Shown in pieces: positions 26,049-34,758 of a DNA stretch of 64,000 nt. The notes under the pieces are model-generated. The model was not told where the DNA came from and searched no databases. It was given only the letters and a program-made list of their open reading frames with translations. This DNA comes from Clostridium_AI sp964409685 (lineage in GTDB: Bacteria; Bacillota; Clostridia; Lachnospirales; Lachnospiraceae), in the NCBI GenBank assembly GCA_964409685.1, contig CAYPEJ010000016.1:1-64000 (forward strand). Direction: 5' to 3'. How positions within the stretch are numbered: the first letter of the stretch is position 1; every line of letters begins with the position of its first letter. Both the position numbers and the translations under genes were made by a program.

Positions 26049-27275
26049 ATGGAACGTAAAAAATATTTGTCAGGTTTCTTGTGTGGAGTTGCATTTACAC
26101 TATGTGTTGGTGCATTTGTCCTCATAGGAGACCAAAATGGCTGGTTTGATTGGCTCTATCAGACATCAACTGGTTCTGAGAAGATTACCAATGCCGAACG
26201 TCGCCGTGCTCTTAGCAAGTTAAGTTTGCTGGAACGATTTATTGATGATTATTATCTAAACGACTTAACGGCTGAGGACTATGCGAATGGTTTGTATAAA
26301 GGATTGATTAGCAGTTTAGACGATCGTTATGCTGCGTATTATACAGAGGAAGAGTATGAGGAAATTAGTGCTGTTAATGAAGGAAAATATGTAGGTATTG
26401 GTTGCTCTATTTCTTTGGATTCTGAGACTGGGGTGGTTACGCTGATTCAACCGTACGAAGGTGGACCAGCAGACAAAGCAGGCATTCAGACTGGAGATGT
26501 GCTTGTGGCAGTCGGAGATGAAAATATAGCAGGATTGGAATTGAGCGAAGTGGTTGCACTTGTAAAAGGGGAAGAATATACAGATGTAACGCTCACGATT
26601 ATGAGAGAATCTTCGGAAGAACCAATAGAGTTAGTTGTTACCAGAGAAGAAGTAGAGACAAAGACTATTTCCTATAAAATGTTAAATGACGGAATTGGTT
26701 ATCTTGCCATTAGTGGATTTAAAGAATCTACGAAGGAACAGTTTAGTCAGGCGTTAGATGCCCTGAAAGATATGGATATGAAAGGCTTGATTCTAGATGT
26801 TCGTGATAATGGAGGCGGTTCGTTAGATACTGTGGTAAATATCGCGGATAAGTTGTTGCCAGAAGGTCTTATTGTGTATACGAGAGATAAGTACGATAAA
26901 GGTGAGGACTATGAATCAACAGATAAGGAGTATCTAGATCTTCCAATGGTGTTGCTTGTAAATGAAAATAGTGCCAGTGCTTCGGAAGTACTTGCTGGGG
27001 CATTAAGAGACCATGAAGCTGCAACATTAGTGGGAACGAAGACATTTGGAAAAGGAATTGTGCAGTCAATCTTTGACTTGGATGATGGATCGGCATTGAA
27101 ATTGACGACTTCTAAGTATTATACGCCAAATGGAGACAATATTCATGAGGTTGGAATTGAACCAGATATTGTTGTAGAGATGGATGAGGAGTATAAGAAG
27201 AAGGAAGAGCCGACGATGGAGGATGATAACCAGTTGCAGGTGGCGATTGAGTGTATGAAAGAAAAAATAAAATAA
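26049..27275 (+). CDS. C-terminal processing protease (S41, CtpA/CtpB-like)
   Basis: A 408-residue protease. An N-terminal membrane anchor spans about residues 8-28, then a PDZ domain spans about 100-190 (YVGIGCSISLDSETGVVTLI, GPADKAGIQTGDVLVAVGD). The S41 catalytic core has GLILDVRDNGGGSLD, the serine in NENSASASEVLAGALRDH, and the lysine in GTKTFGKGIVQ. It acts outside the membrane, often cutting cell-wall hydrolases or signalling proteins; the M23 hydrolase gene 21 bases upstream is a plausible substrate source. It ends the ftsE operon at a strong terminator. Confidence 0.94.
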   Translation: MERKKYLSGFLCGVAFTLCVGAFVLIGDQNGWFDWLYQTSTGSEKITNAERRRALSKLSLLERFIDDYYLNDLTAEDYANGLYKGLISSLDDRYAAYYTEEEYEEISAVNEGKYVGIGCSISLDSETGVVTLIQPYEGGPADKAGIQTGDVLVAVGDENIAGLELSEVVALVKGEEYTDVTLTIMRESSEEPIELVVTREEVETKTISYKMLNDGIGYLAISGFKESTKEQFSQALDALKDMDMKGLILDVRDNGGGSLDTVVNIADKLLPEGLIVYTRDKYDKGEDYESTDKEYLDLPMVLLVNENSASASEVLAGALRDHEAATLVGTKTFGKGIVQSIFDLDDGSALKLTTSKYYTPNGDNIHEVGIEPDIVVEMDEEYKKKEEPTMEDDNQLQVAIECMKEKIK

Positions 27276-27283
27276 TAGTTTAG

Positions 27284-27321
27284 AAAAGGCAAGAAGTGTA
27301 GAGATATATTTCTTGCCTTTT
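27284..27321 (+). terminator. Terminator after ctp
   Basis: AAAAGGCAAGAA (27284-27295) is a perfect complement of TTCTTGCCTTTT (27310-27321), a 12-bp stem ending in T. Confidence 0.85.
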
Positions 27322-27337
27322 AATATGAGAAATGAAA

Positions 27338-27376
27338 GAACAAACGTTTGCACTTCCAATTCATGTATGCTATACT
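27338..27376 (+). promoter_or_regulatory. uvrBA promoter with LexA-like SOS box
   Basis: TTGCAC (27348-27353) and TATACT (27371-27376) have 17-base spacing. GAACAAACGTTT at 27338-27349 differs by one base from the Gram-positive LexA consensus GAAC-N4-GTTC and overlaps the -35 box, where a repressor would block RNA polymerase. Confidence 0.75.
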
Positions 27377-27446
27377 GTCACTATGGTTATCCTAAAAAGA
27401 TAACAAAGAACGGTTAAATTTAGCAATTCATGGTGGAGGTAGAAAG

Positions 27447-29432
27447 ATGGATCATTTCAAACTAGTATCAGAATTTGCGCCCACAGGTGATCAGCCCCAA
27501 GCGATACAATCTTTAATAGAAGGTTTTAGAGAAGGTAATCAGTTTCAAACTTTACTAGGAGTTACTGGTTCTGGAAAAACATTTACGATGGCAAATGTAA
27601 TTCAGGCACTCAACAAACCGACTTTAATTATAGCCCATAACAAAACTTTAGCGGCTCAACTTTACGGCGAATTCAAAGAATTTTTCCCTGAAAATGCAGT
27701 AGAATATTTTGTGTCCTACTACGATTATTATCAGCCAGAAGCCTATGTGCCATCCTCGGACACATATATTGAAAAGGATTCCTCTGTCAATGATGAGATC
27801 GATAAATTGCGTCACTCTGCAACGGCAGCATTAATGGAGCGAAAAGACGTAATTGTAATCGCCAGTGTTTCCTGTATTTACGGTTTAGGTAGTCCTGAAT
27901 ACTACCAAAATATGACCATTTCCCTGCGTCCAGGAATGGAGAAAGAGCGAGATGAATTACTTCATAAGTTAATTGAGATTCAATACCATCGAAATGATAT
28001 GGATTTCAAACGTGGTACGTTTCGAGTTCGTGGAGATGTAATCGAAATCTTTATGAGTAATGCAACAGATACAGCAGTTCGAGTTGAATTTTTTGGAGAT
28101 GAAATTGATCGTATCACAGAGATAGATGTGTTAACAGGTGATATCAAATGTGAATTAGAACATGTTCATATCTACCCTGCAACTCACTATGTAGTTGAGC
28201 CAGAGTACATGAATACAGCACTGAAGAATATAGAAGATGAACTAGAAGAACAAGTGAAGTTCTTTAAAAGTGAAGATAAATTGTTGGAAGCCCAGAGAAT
28301 TGCAGAGCGAACCAACTTTGATATAGAAATGTTACGTGAGACGGGATTTTGTTCGGGAGTAGAAAACTATTCAAGACATTTAAGCGGATTGGAACCAGGA
28401 GTTGCGCCATTTACGTTGATGGACTTCTTCCCAGAAGATTACTTAATTATTGTAGATGAATCACATATTACGATTCCACAAGTTCGAGGAATGTATGCGG
28501 GAGACCGTGCTAGAAAGACGACGTTAGTGAACTATGGTTTCCGTCTGCCATCGGCATTAGATAATAGACCTTTAAACTTTGAGGAATTCGAAAGTAAGAT
28601 TGACCAGATGATGTTTGTATCTGCCACACCGAATGTATATGAAGCAGAACACGAATTGAAACGAGTAGAACAGATTATTCGTCCAACAGGATTGCTTGAC
28701 CCAGTTGTAGATGTGCGACCTGTTAGTGGACAAATTGATGATTTAGTATCAGAAGTAAATAAGGAAATTGAAAAGAAAAATAAAGTATTAGTTACAACAC
28801 TAACGAAACGTATGGCGGAAGATTTAACGGATTATATGCGAGAGGTTGGTATTCGTGTAAAGTATCTTCATTCTGATATTGATACATTAGAACGTTCTGA
28901 GATTATTCGTGATATGCGTCTAGATGTATTCGATGTACTTGTGGGGATTAACTTATTACGAGAAGGTTTGGATATTCCAGAGATTACATTGGTAGCCATC
29001 TTAGATGCGGATAAAGAAGGTTTCTTACGTTCTGAAACGTCCTTGATTCAGACAATCGGTCGTGCAGCACGTAATTCAGAAGGACATGTTATTATGTACG
29101 CAGATAAGATAACGGATTCTATGAACAAGGCGATAACGGAGACAAATCGTCGTCGTGGAATTCAGCAAGCGTATAATGAAGAACATGGAATTACGCCAAC
29201 AACGATTAAAAAAGCAGTTCGTGATTTGATTAGCATTTCCAAGAAAGTCGATACTAAGACTGTGGATATGAAGAAAGATCCAGAGTCTATGAGTAAGAAA
29301 GAACTAGAAAAATTAGTGAAAGAGATTACCAAGAAAATGCATACTGCAGCAGCAGAATTAAACTTCGAACTTGCAGCAGAATTGCGTGATCAGATGGTTG
29401 AGATAAAGAAGCATTTAAATGATTTAGAATAG
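27447..29432 (+). CDS. uvrB: Excinuclease ABC subunit B (UvrB)
   Basis: A 661-residue helicase-like nucleotide-excision-repair protein of standard length. Walker A is GVTGSGKTFTMANVI, the beta-hairpin region is YYDYYQPEAYVP, helicase motif II is IIVDESHITIPQ, VSATP follows, motif V/VI is NLLREGLDIPE with TIGRAARNSEG, and a C-terminal UVR motif lies at about 620-655 (LEKLVKEITKKMHTAAAELN). It opens damaged DNA for UvrC after UvrA loading. GGTGGAGGTAG precedes the ATG. It is co-transcribed with uvrA behind a LexA-like box. Confidence 0.98.
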   Translation: MDHFKLVSEFAPTGDQPQAIQSLIEGFREGNQFQTLLGVTGSGKTFTMANVIQALNKPTLIIAHNKTLAAQLYGEFKEFFPENAVEYFVSYYDYYQPEAYVPSSDTYIEKDSSVNDEIDKLRHSATAALMERKDVIVIASVSCIYGLGSPEYYQNMTISLRPGMEKERDELLHKLIEIQYHRNDMDFKRGTFRVRGDVIEIFMSNATDTAVRVEFFGDEIDRITEIDVLTGDIKCELEHVHIYPATHYVVEPEYMNTALKNIEDELEEQVKFFKSEDKLLEAQRIAERTNFDIEMLRETGFCSGVENYSRHLSGLEPGVAPFTLMDFFPEDYLIIVDESHITIPQVRGMYAGDRARKTTLVNYGFRLPSALDNRPLNFEEFESKIDQMMFVSATPNVYEAEHELKRVEQIIRPTGLLDPVVDVRPVSGQIDDLVSEVNKEIEKKNKVLVTTLTKRMAEDLTDYMREVGIRVKYLHSDIDTLERSEIIRDMRLDVFDVLVGINLLREGLDIPEITLVAILDADKEGFLRSETSLIQTIGRAARNSEGHVIMYADKITDSMNKAITETNRRRGIQQAYNEEHGITPTTIKKAVRDLISISKKVDTKTVDMKKDPESMSKKELEKLVKEITKKMHTAAAELNFELAAELRDQMVEIKKHLNDLE

Positions 29433-29456
29433 TATATAATAGAAAGGACAAGAAAC

Positions 29457-32303
29457 ATGGCTGATAATCGAAAGTACATTACCATTCGTGGGGCAAAAGA
29501 GCATAATTTAAAAAATGTAAGCCTAAAGATACCAAGAGATGAATTCGTTGTCTTAACAGGACTAAGTGGTTCGGGAAAATCTTCTCTTGCATTTGATACA
29601 ATTTACGCAGAAGGACAAAGACGTTATATGGAATCTTTGTCCTCCTATGCAAGACAATTCTTAGGGCAAATGGAAAAACCAAATGTAGAAAGTATAGAAG
29701 GGTTACCACCTGCGATTTCCATTGACCAAAAATCTACTAACCGTAACCCACGTTCTACAGTTGGAACCGTAACAGAAATCTATGATTATTTCCGTTTACT
29801 TTATGCAAGAGTGGGGATTCCTCACTGTCCGAAATGTGGGAAAGAGATTAAAAAGCAGACAGTTGATTTAATTGTAGACGACATTATGACGATGCCAGAA
29901 CGAACAAAGATTCAATTGTTAGCACCAGTAGTTCGTGGTAGAAAAGGGCAACATGTGAAACTATTTGAACAGGCAAAGAAAAGTGGTTATGTACGTGTTC
30001 GTGTAGATGGTGATATGTACGAATTGTCCGAAAAGATTGAATTAGATAAAAACAAAAAACATAATATCGAAGTCGTTATCGATCGTTTAGTTGTAAAAGA
30101 AGGAATTCAGCAAAGACTTGCGGATTCCATTGAAAGTGTAATTAAGTTATCAGAAGGATTACTAATTGTAGATGTTATTGGTGGTGAGCCAATTAACTAT
30201 AGTATGAGTTTTGCATGTCCAGACTGCGGTATCAGTATTGATGAGATTGAACCAAGAAGCTTTTCTTTCAACAACCCATTTGGTGCATGTCCAGATTGTT
30301 TTGGTATTGGTTACAAGATGGAATTCGATGAAGATTTGTTAATTCCAGATAAATCTCTAAGTATTGCAGAAGGTGCTATTGTGGTTATGGGATGGCAGTC
30401 CGTCAAGGAAAAAGGCAGTTATTCTAGATGTACATTAGAAGCAGTTTCCAAAGAATATAAATTTGACTTGTATACACCATTTCAAGACTATCCAAAGGAA
30501 ATCCAAGACATTATCTATTATGGAGTTCCAGATGGAAAACGAGTAAAAGTGCATTACAAAGGGCAACGAGGCGAAGGTGTTTATGACGTACTCTGGGATG
30601 GATTGATTCAAAATGTAAAACGCCGTTATCGTGAAACTTCTTCTGAATCTTCTAAGGCAGAATACGAGACATTTATGCGTATTACTCCATGTAAAGGTTG
30701 TGGCGGAAAGCGTTTGAAAAAAGAATCCTTAGCAGTTACAGTGGGGGATAAGAATATTGCAGAAGTAACCGAGTTACCAGTGAACGATTTACAACAATTC
30801 ATGAACGATTTACAATTATCTGAGATGCAACAAAAAATCGGCGAAATGATTTTAAAAGAAATCAAAGCGAGAGTAGGCTTCTTAGTAGATGTAGGTTTAG
30901 ATTACTTAACATTAGCAAGAGCAACAGGTACACTTTCTGGTGGTGAAGCGCAGCGTATCCGACTTGCAACACAGATTGGTTCTGGACTTGTAGGGGTTGC
31001 GTATATCTTAGACGAGCCAAGTATCGGACTTCATCAAAGAGATAATGATAAGCTGTTAAAGACGCTATATCATTTGCGTGACCTTGGAAATACTTTAATT
31101 GTAGTAGAACACGACGAAGATACAATGTTTGCAGCAGATTACATCGTGGATATTGGACCAAAAGCAGGAGAACATGGTGGAGAAGTTGTGGCAGAAGGTA
31201 CTGTGAAAGAAATTATGGAAAATCCAAATTCTATCACAGGAAAATATTTAAGCGGCGAGATTCGCATCGCCATTCCAAAAGAACGTAAACAGCCAACAGG
31301 ATTTTTAAAAATCAAAGGTGCATGTGAAAATAATTTAAAAAATGTAAACGTAGATATCCCACTAGGAATCTTTACATGTGTCACAGGGGTATCGGGATCT
31401 GGTAAGAGTTCCTTAATCAATGAAGTCTTATATAAATCCTTAGCACGAACACTAAATCGTGCAAGATGCATTCCAGGAAAACATAAAGAGATTCTTGGCA
31501 TGGAACAATTAGATAAGGTAATCGACATTGACCAATCTCCAATTGGAAGAACACCTCGTTCCAATCCAGCTACTTACACTGGAATGTTTGATATGATTCG
31601 TGATTTATTCGCACAAACACCAGATGCAAAAGCGAAGGGGTATTCCAAAGGAAGATTTAGTTTCAATGTTAAAGGTGGACGTTGTGAAGCTTGTAGTGGT
31701 GATGGTATCTTGAAGATCGAGATGAACTTCCTTCCAGACGTATACGTTCCTTGTGAAGTATGTAATGGAAAACGCTATAACCGTGAAACATTAGATGTTA
31801 AATACAAAGGAAAGAGTATTTATGACGTATTAGATATGACGGTAGAAGAAGCGTTAACATTTTTCGAAAATGTGCCTTCTATCAAAAGAAAGGTACAGAC
31901 ATTATATGATGTTGGGTTATCTTACATTCGCCTTGGACAACCATCCAATACATTATCTGGTGGCGAAGCGCAACGTATTAAACTAGCGACGGAGTTGAGC
32001 CGTCGTAGTACAGGAAAGACCATTTACATTTTAGATGAGCCAACAACAGGACTTCATTTTGCAGATGTACACCGTTTGATTGAGATTTTGCATCGTTTAC
32101 GTGAAGGTGGAAATACCGTAGTTGTCATAGAACACAACTTAGATGTTATCAAGACTGCCGACTATATCATTGATATCGGACCAGAAGGTGGAGATAAGGG
32201 TGGAACGATTGTTGCTACAGGAACACCAGAGGAGATTACAAAAGTAAAACAATCTTATACAGGTTACTACATTAAAAAGATGATGGATAAGGAAAAGGAA
32301 TAA
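29457..32303 (+). CDS. uvrA: Excinuclease ABC subunit A (UvrA)
   Basis: A 948-residue damage-recognition ATPase of standard length with two ABC modules. Walker A sites are GLSGSGKSSLAFDTIYAEGQ and GVSGSGKSSLINEVLY. Signatures are LSGGEAQRIRLATQIG and LSGGEAQRIKLATELS. Zinc-binding cysteine sets are CPKCGKEI, CPDCGISIDEIEPRSFSFNN/CPDCFG, and CEACSGDGILKIEMNFLPD with CEVCNGKRYN. It starts 24 bases after uvrB with AAAGGACA before the ATG. Nothing unusual is seen. Confidence 0.98.
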   Translation: MADNRKYITIRGAKEHNLKNVSLKIPRDEFVVLTGLSGSGKSSLAFDTIYAEGQRRYMESLSSYARQFLGQMEKPNVESIEGLPPAISIDQKSTNRNPRSTVGTVTEIYDYFRLLYARVGIPHCPKCGKEIKKQTVDLIVDDIMTMPERTKIQLLAPVVRGRKGQHVKLFEQAKKSGYVRVRVDGDMYELSEKIELDKNKKHNIEVVIDRLVVKEGIQQRLADSIESVIKLSEGLLIVDVIGGEPINYSMSFACPDCGISIDEIEPRSFSFNNPFGACPDCFGIGYKMEFDEDLLIPDKSLSIAEGAIVVMGWQSVKEKGSYSRCTLEAVSKEYKFDLYTPFQDYPKEIQDIIYYGVPDGKRVKVHYKGQRGEGVYDVLWDGLIQNVKRRYRETSSESSKAEYETFMRITPCKGCGGKRLKKESLAVTVGDKNIAEVTELPVNDLQQFMNDLQLSEMQQKIGEMILKEIKARVGFLVDVGLDYLTLARATGTLSGGEAQRIRLATQIGSGLVGVAYILDEPSIGLHQRDNDKLLKTLYHLRDLGNTLIVVEHDEDTMFAADYIVDIGPKAGEHGGEVVAEGTVKEIMENPNSITGKYLSGEIRIAIPKERKQPTGFLKIKGACENNLKNVNVDIPLGIFTCVTGVSGSGKSSLINEVLYKSLARTLNRARCIPGKHKEILGMEQLDKVIDIDQSPIGRTPRSNPATYTGMFDMIRDLFAQTPDAKAKGYSKGRFSFNVKGGRCEACSGDGILKIEMNFLPDVYVPCEVCNGKRYNRETLDVKYKGKSIYDVLDMTVEEALTFFENVPSIKRKVQTLYDVGLSYIRLGQPSNTLSGGEAQRIKLATELSRRSTGKTIYILDEPTTGLHFADVHRLIEILHRLREGGNTVVVIEHNLDVIKTADYIIDIGPEGGDKGGTIVATGTPEEITKVKQSYTGYYIKKMMDKEKE

Positions 32304-32304
32304 C

Positions 32305-32886
32305 ATGAGCAATCATTTTTTTGCGATGATGTCGCGTATGCGATATATCAATCGCTGGGCATTGATGCGTAATATCAAAGAAGAAAATATTAGTGAGCAT
32401 TCATTGGAAGTGGCGATGATTGCTCACAACCTTGCCGTAATCAGCAATGTGCGATTCGGCAACACACTAGAAGCAGAGAAAGCTGCACTAATCGGCATGT
32501 ACCATGATAGTACGGAAATCATCACAGGGGATATGCCCACACCAATTAAATACCACAGTACGGAACTTCACAAAGCATTTCAAGAAGTGGAAGACCTTGC
32601 GTCGGAACAGTTACTAGATATGTTGCCAGAAGATATTCGTTCTTATTATAAGGAACTATTTTTCCAGAAAGAAGAAGATGCGTATTTGTGGAAATTGGTG
32701 AAAGCAGCAGATAAAATATCAGCTTATTGTAAATGCATAGAAGAGGAAAAGTCTGGTAATTCTGAATTTAAACAAGCCAAAGAGACAATTTATGAATCTC
32801 TTTTAGCTATGAATATACAGGAAGTAGACGTATTTTTAGAAGAATTTTTACCATCGTTTCATTTAACATTAGATGAACTAAAGTAA
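32305..32886 (+). CDS. yfbR: 5'-deoxynucleotidase, YfbR-like HD-domain protein
   Basis: A 193-residue HD-fold hydrolase that removes phosphate from deoxynucleoside 5'-monophosphates. The metal site is seen as ISEHSLEVAMIAHNLA (His), MYHDSTEIITGD (HD pair) and KAADKISAYCKC (Asp). The start MSNHFFAMMSRMRYINRWALM matches the YfbR family closely. It begins two bases after the uvrA stop, so it is in the repair operon, perhaps clearing nucleotides released by repair (inference from context). Confidence 0.9.
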   Translation: MSNHFFAMMSRMRYINRWALMRNIKEENISEHSLEVAMIAHNLAVISNVRFGNTLEAEKAALIGMYHDSTEIITGDMPTPIKYHSTELHKAFQEVEDLASEQLLDMLPEDIRSYYKELFFQKEEDAYLWKLVKAADKISAYCKCIEEEKSGNSEFKQAKETIYESLLAMNIQEVDVFLEEFLPSFHLTLDELK

Positions 32887-32948
32887 TTTATTAAAAATTG
32901 GTACTAGTCTTTATAAAGCTTATGTTGTAAAATAAACCTGTTATGTAG

Positions 32949-33021
32949 AGTAAGTAAGTTTATGGCACTTACTTATTTATCGGATATGGCGGTGTATTCC
33001 CCTAGAAAGGGAGTGCATCGC
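32949..33021 (+). promoter_or_regulatory. Structured leader upstream of guaA
   Basis: Two hairpins lie in the 186-base gap before guaA. One is AGTAAGTAAGT with ACTTACTTATT (about 32949-32977). The second is a 13-bp stem, GCGGTGTATTCCC (32989-33001) with GGGAGTGCATCGC (33009-33021), using three G-U pairs and a CTAGAAA loop. No T-run follows. It does not match the purine-riboswitch pattern I know. It may be a regulatory 5' region of unknown type. Confidence 0.4.
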
Positions 33022-33072
33022 TTTCGCTACATTGATAATTTTGCACGTGATTAATAATAGGAGGACATTTAG

Positions 33073-34617
33073 GTGAAAAAAGAATTGGTTATTGTACTTG
33101 ACTTTGGCGGCCAATATAATCAGTTAGTTGCTAGAAGAGTCAGAGAATGTAATGTTTATTGTGAAATCTATTCCTATAAGACAGATATTGAGAAAATTAA
33201 AGAGATGAATCCAAAGGGAATCATTTTAACAGGTGGTCCAAACAGCTGTTACGAAGAAGGTGCGCCATCATATTCAAGAGCACTATTTGAACTTGGCATC
33301 CCTGTTCTAGGTCTTTGCTATGGTGCTCAGTTAATGATGCTTCTATTAGGTGGTCAAGTGGAGAAAGCTCCAGTGAAAGAGTTTGGTAAAACAGAAGTGC
33401 ATTTTGATACTACATCAAAAGTATTTGAAAATGTATCAAAGTCATCTATCTGCTGGATGAGTCATAATGACTACATCTCACAAGTTGCTCCAGGTTTCGC
33501 AATCACAGCACATACAGCAGACTGTCCAGTAGCGGCCGCTGAAAATGCATCTAAGAATCTATATGCAATCCAGTTCCATCCAGAAGTTCTTCATACAGTG
33601 GAAGGAACAAAGATGTTAAACAACTTTGTTATCGACGTTTGTGGATGTAGCGGTGATTGGAGAATGGATTCCTTCGTTGAAGCGTCCATTAAAGAAATTC
33701 GCGAAAAAGTTGGAAATGGTAAAGTACTTTGTGCATTATCAGGTGGTGTAGATTCCTCCGTTGCAGCCGTTCTACTCTCCAAAGCAGTAGGAGAACAATT
33801 AACATGTGTATTCGTAGATCATGGTTTACTTCGTAAAAACGAAGGCGACGAAGTAGAAGCAGTATTCGGTCCAGAAGGACAATATGACTTAAACTTCATT
33901 CGTGTAAATGCACAAGAACGTTTTTACGAAAAATTAGCTGGTGTAACAGAACCAGAACAAAAAAGAAAAATTATCGGTGAAGAATTCATTCGTGTATTCG
34001 AAGAAGAAGCGAAGAAGATTGGAACAGTTGATTTCTTAGTACAAGGAACTATTTATCCAGACGTTGTTGAGAGTGGACTTGGTGGTGAATCTGCTGTGAT
34101 TAAGTCACACCATAACGTTGGTGGGTTACCAGATTATGTAGATTTCAAAGAAATTATTGAGCCACTTCGTGACTTATTTAAAGATGAAGTTCGTAAGGCT
34201 GGTCTTGAATTAGGATTGCCAGAGAACTTAGTTTATAGACAACCATTCCCAGGTCCAGGTCTTGGTATTAGAATTATTGGGGATGTTACTGCTGAGAAGG
34301 TAAGAATCGTTCAAGATGCAGATGCGATTTATAGAGAAGAGATTGCAAATGCTGGATTAGATAAGGGAATTGGTCAGTATTTTGCGGCACTTACTAATAT
34401 GAGAAGTGTTGGAGTTATGGGGGATGAAAGAACTTATGACTACGCGGTTGCATTACGTGCTGTAAATACAGTGGACTTCATGACAGCTGAATTTGCTGAG
34501 ATTCCTTGGGAAGTGCTTGGTAAGGTGTCTAGTAGAATTGTGAATGAAGTAAAAGGGGTTAATAGAGTACTGTATGATTGTACGGGGAAACCACCTGCGA
34601 CGATTGAGTTTGAATAA
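33073..34617 (+). CDS. guaA: GMP synthase (glutamine-hydrolysing)
   Basis: A 514-residue enzyme that aminates XMP to GMP. The N-terminal glutamine amidotransferase domain has VLGLCYGAQLMMLLLGG with the nucleophile cysteine and QFHPEV with the histidine. The ATP-pyrophosphatase domain has ALSGGVDSSVAAVLL (P-loop). The C-terminal dimerisation domain ends with YDCTGKPPATIEFE, the conserved family ending. It starts with GTG behind AGGAGG. The 3' end of guaA is a known integration target for genomic islands in several bacteria, and here the gene content becomes accessory directly after it. Confidence 0.98.
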   Translation: MKKELVIVLDFGGQYNQLVARRVRECNVYCEIYSYKTDIEKIKEMNPKGIILTGGPNSCYEEGAPSYSRALFELGIPVLGLCYGAQLMMLLLGGQVEKAPVKEFGKTEVHFDTTSKVFENVSKSSICWMSHNDYISQVAPGFAITAHTADCPVAAAENASKNLYAIQFHPEVLHTVEGTKMLNNFVIDVCGCSGDWRMDSFVEASIKEIREKVGNGKVLCALSGGVDSSVAAVLLSKAVGEQLTCVFVDHGLLRKNEGDEVEAVFGPEGQYDLNFIRVNAQERFYEKLAGVTEPEQKRKIIGEEFIRVFEEEAKKIGTVDFLVQGTIYPDVVESGLGGESAVIKSHHNVGGLPDYVDFKEIIEPLRDLFKDEVRKAGLELGLPENLVYRQPFPGPGLGIRIIGDVTAEKVRIVQDADAIYREEIANAGLDKGIGQYFAALTNMRSVGVMGDERTYDYAVALRAVNTVDFMTAEFAEIPWEVLGKVSSRIVNEVKGVNRVLYDCTGKPPATIEFE

Positions 34618-34712
34618 TAGAAAAACTCTCGGAAGCATTGATTTTGTATGAGTTTTCGGGAGTGTGGTTGCAAAAATGTGTTATCAAAATAATATGAATA
34701 TGTATTTAGGGA

Positions 34713-34743
34713 ATGCCGCAGAGAAATCTGCGGCATCTTTTTT
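34713..34743. terminator. Strong terminator between guaA and the TPR gene
   Basis: ATGCCGCAGA (34713-34722), a GAAA tetraloop, and the perfect complement at 34727-34736, followed by T6. It serves guaA on the plus strand and lies just beyond the end of the convergent minus-strand gene. Confidence 0.9.
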
Positions 34744-34758
34744 GAAGAGATAATGGAT

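Noticed and set aside
32887..33072. Purine riboswitch before guaA
   Set aside because: The three-way junction core and loop-loop motifs of guanine aptamers could not be found; only two simple hairpins are visible.
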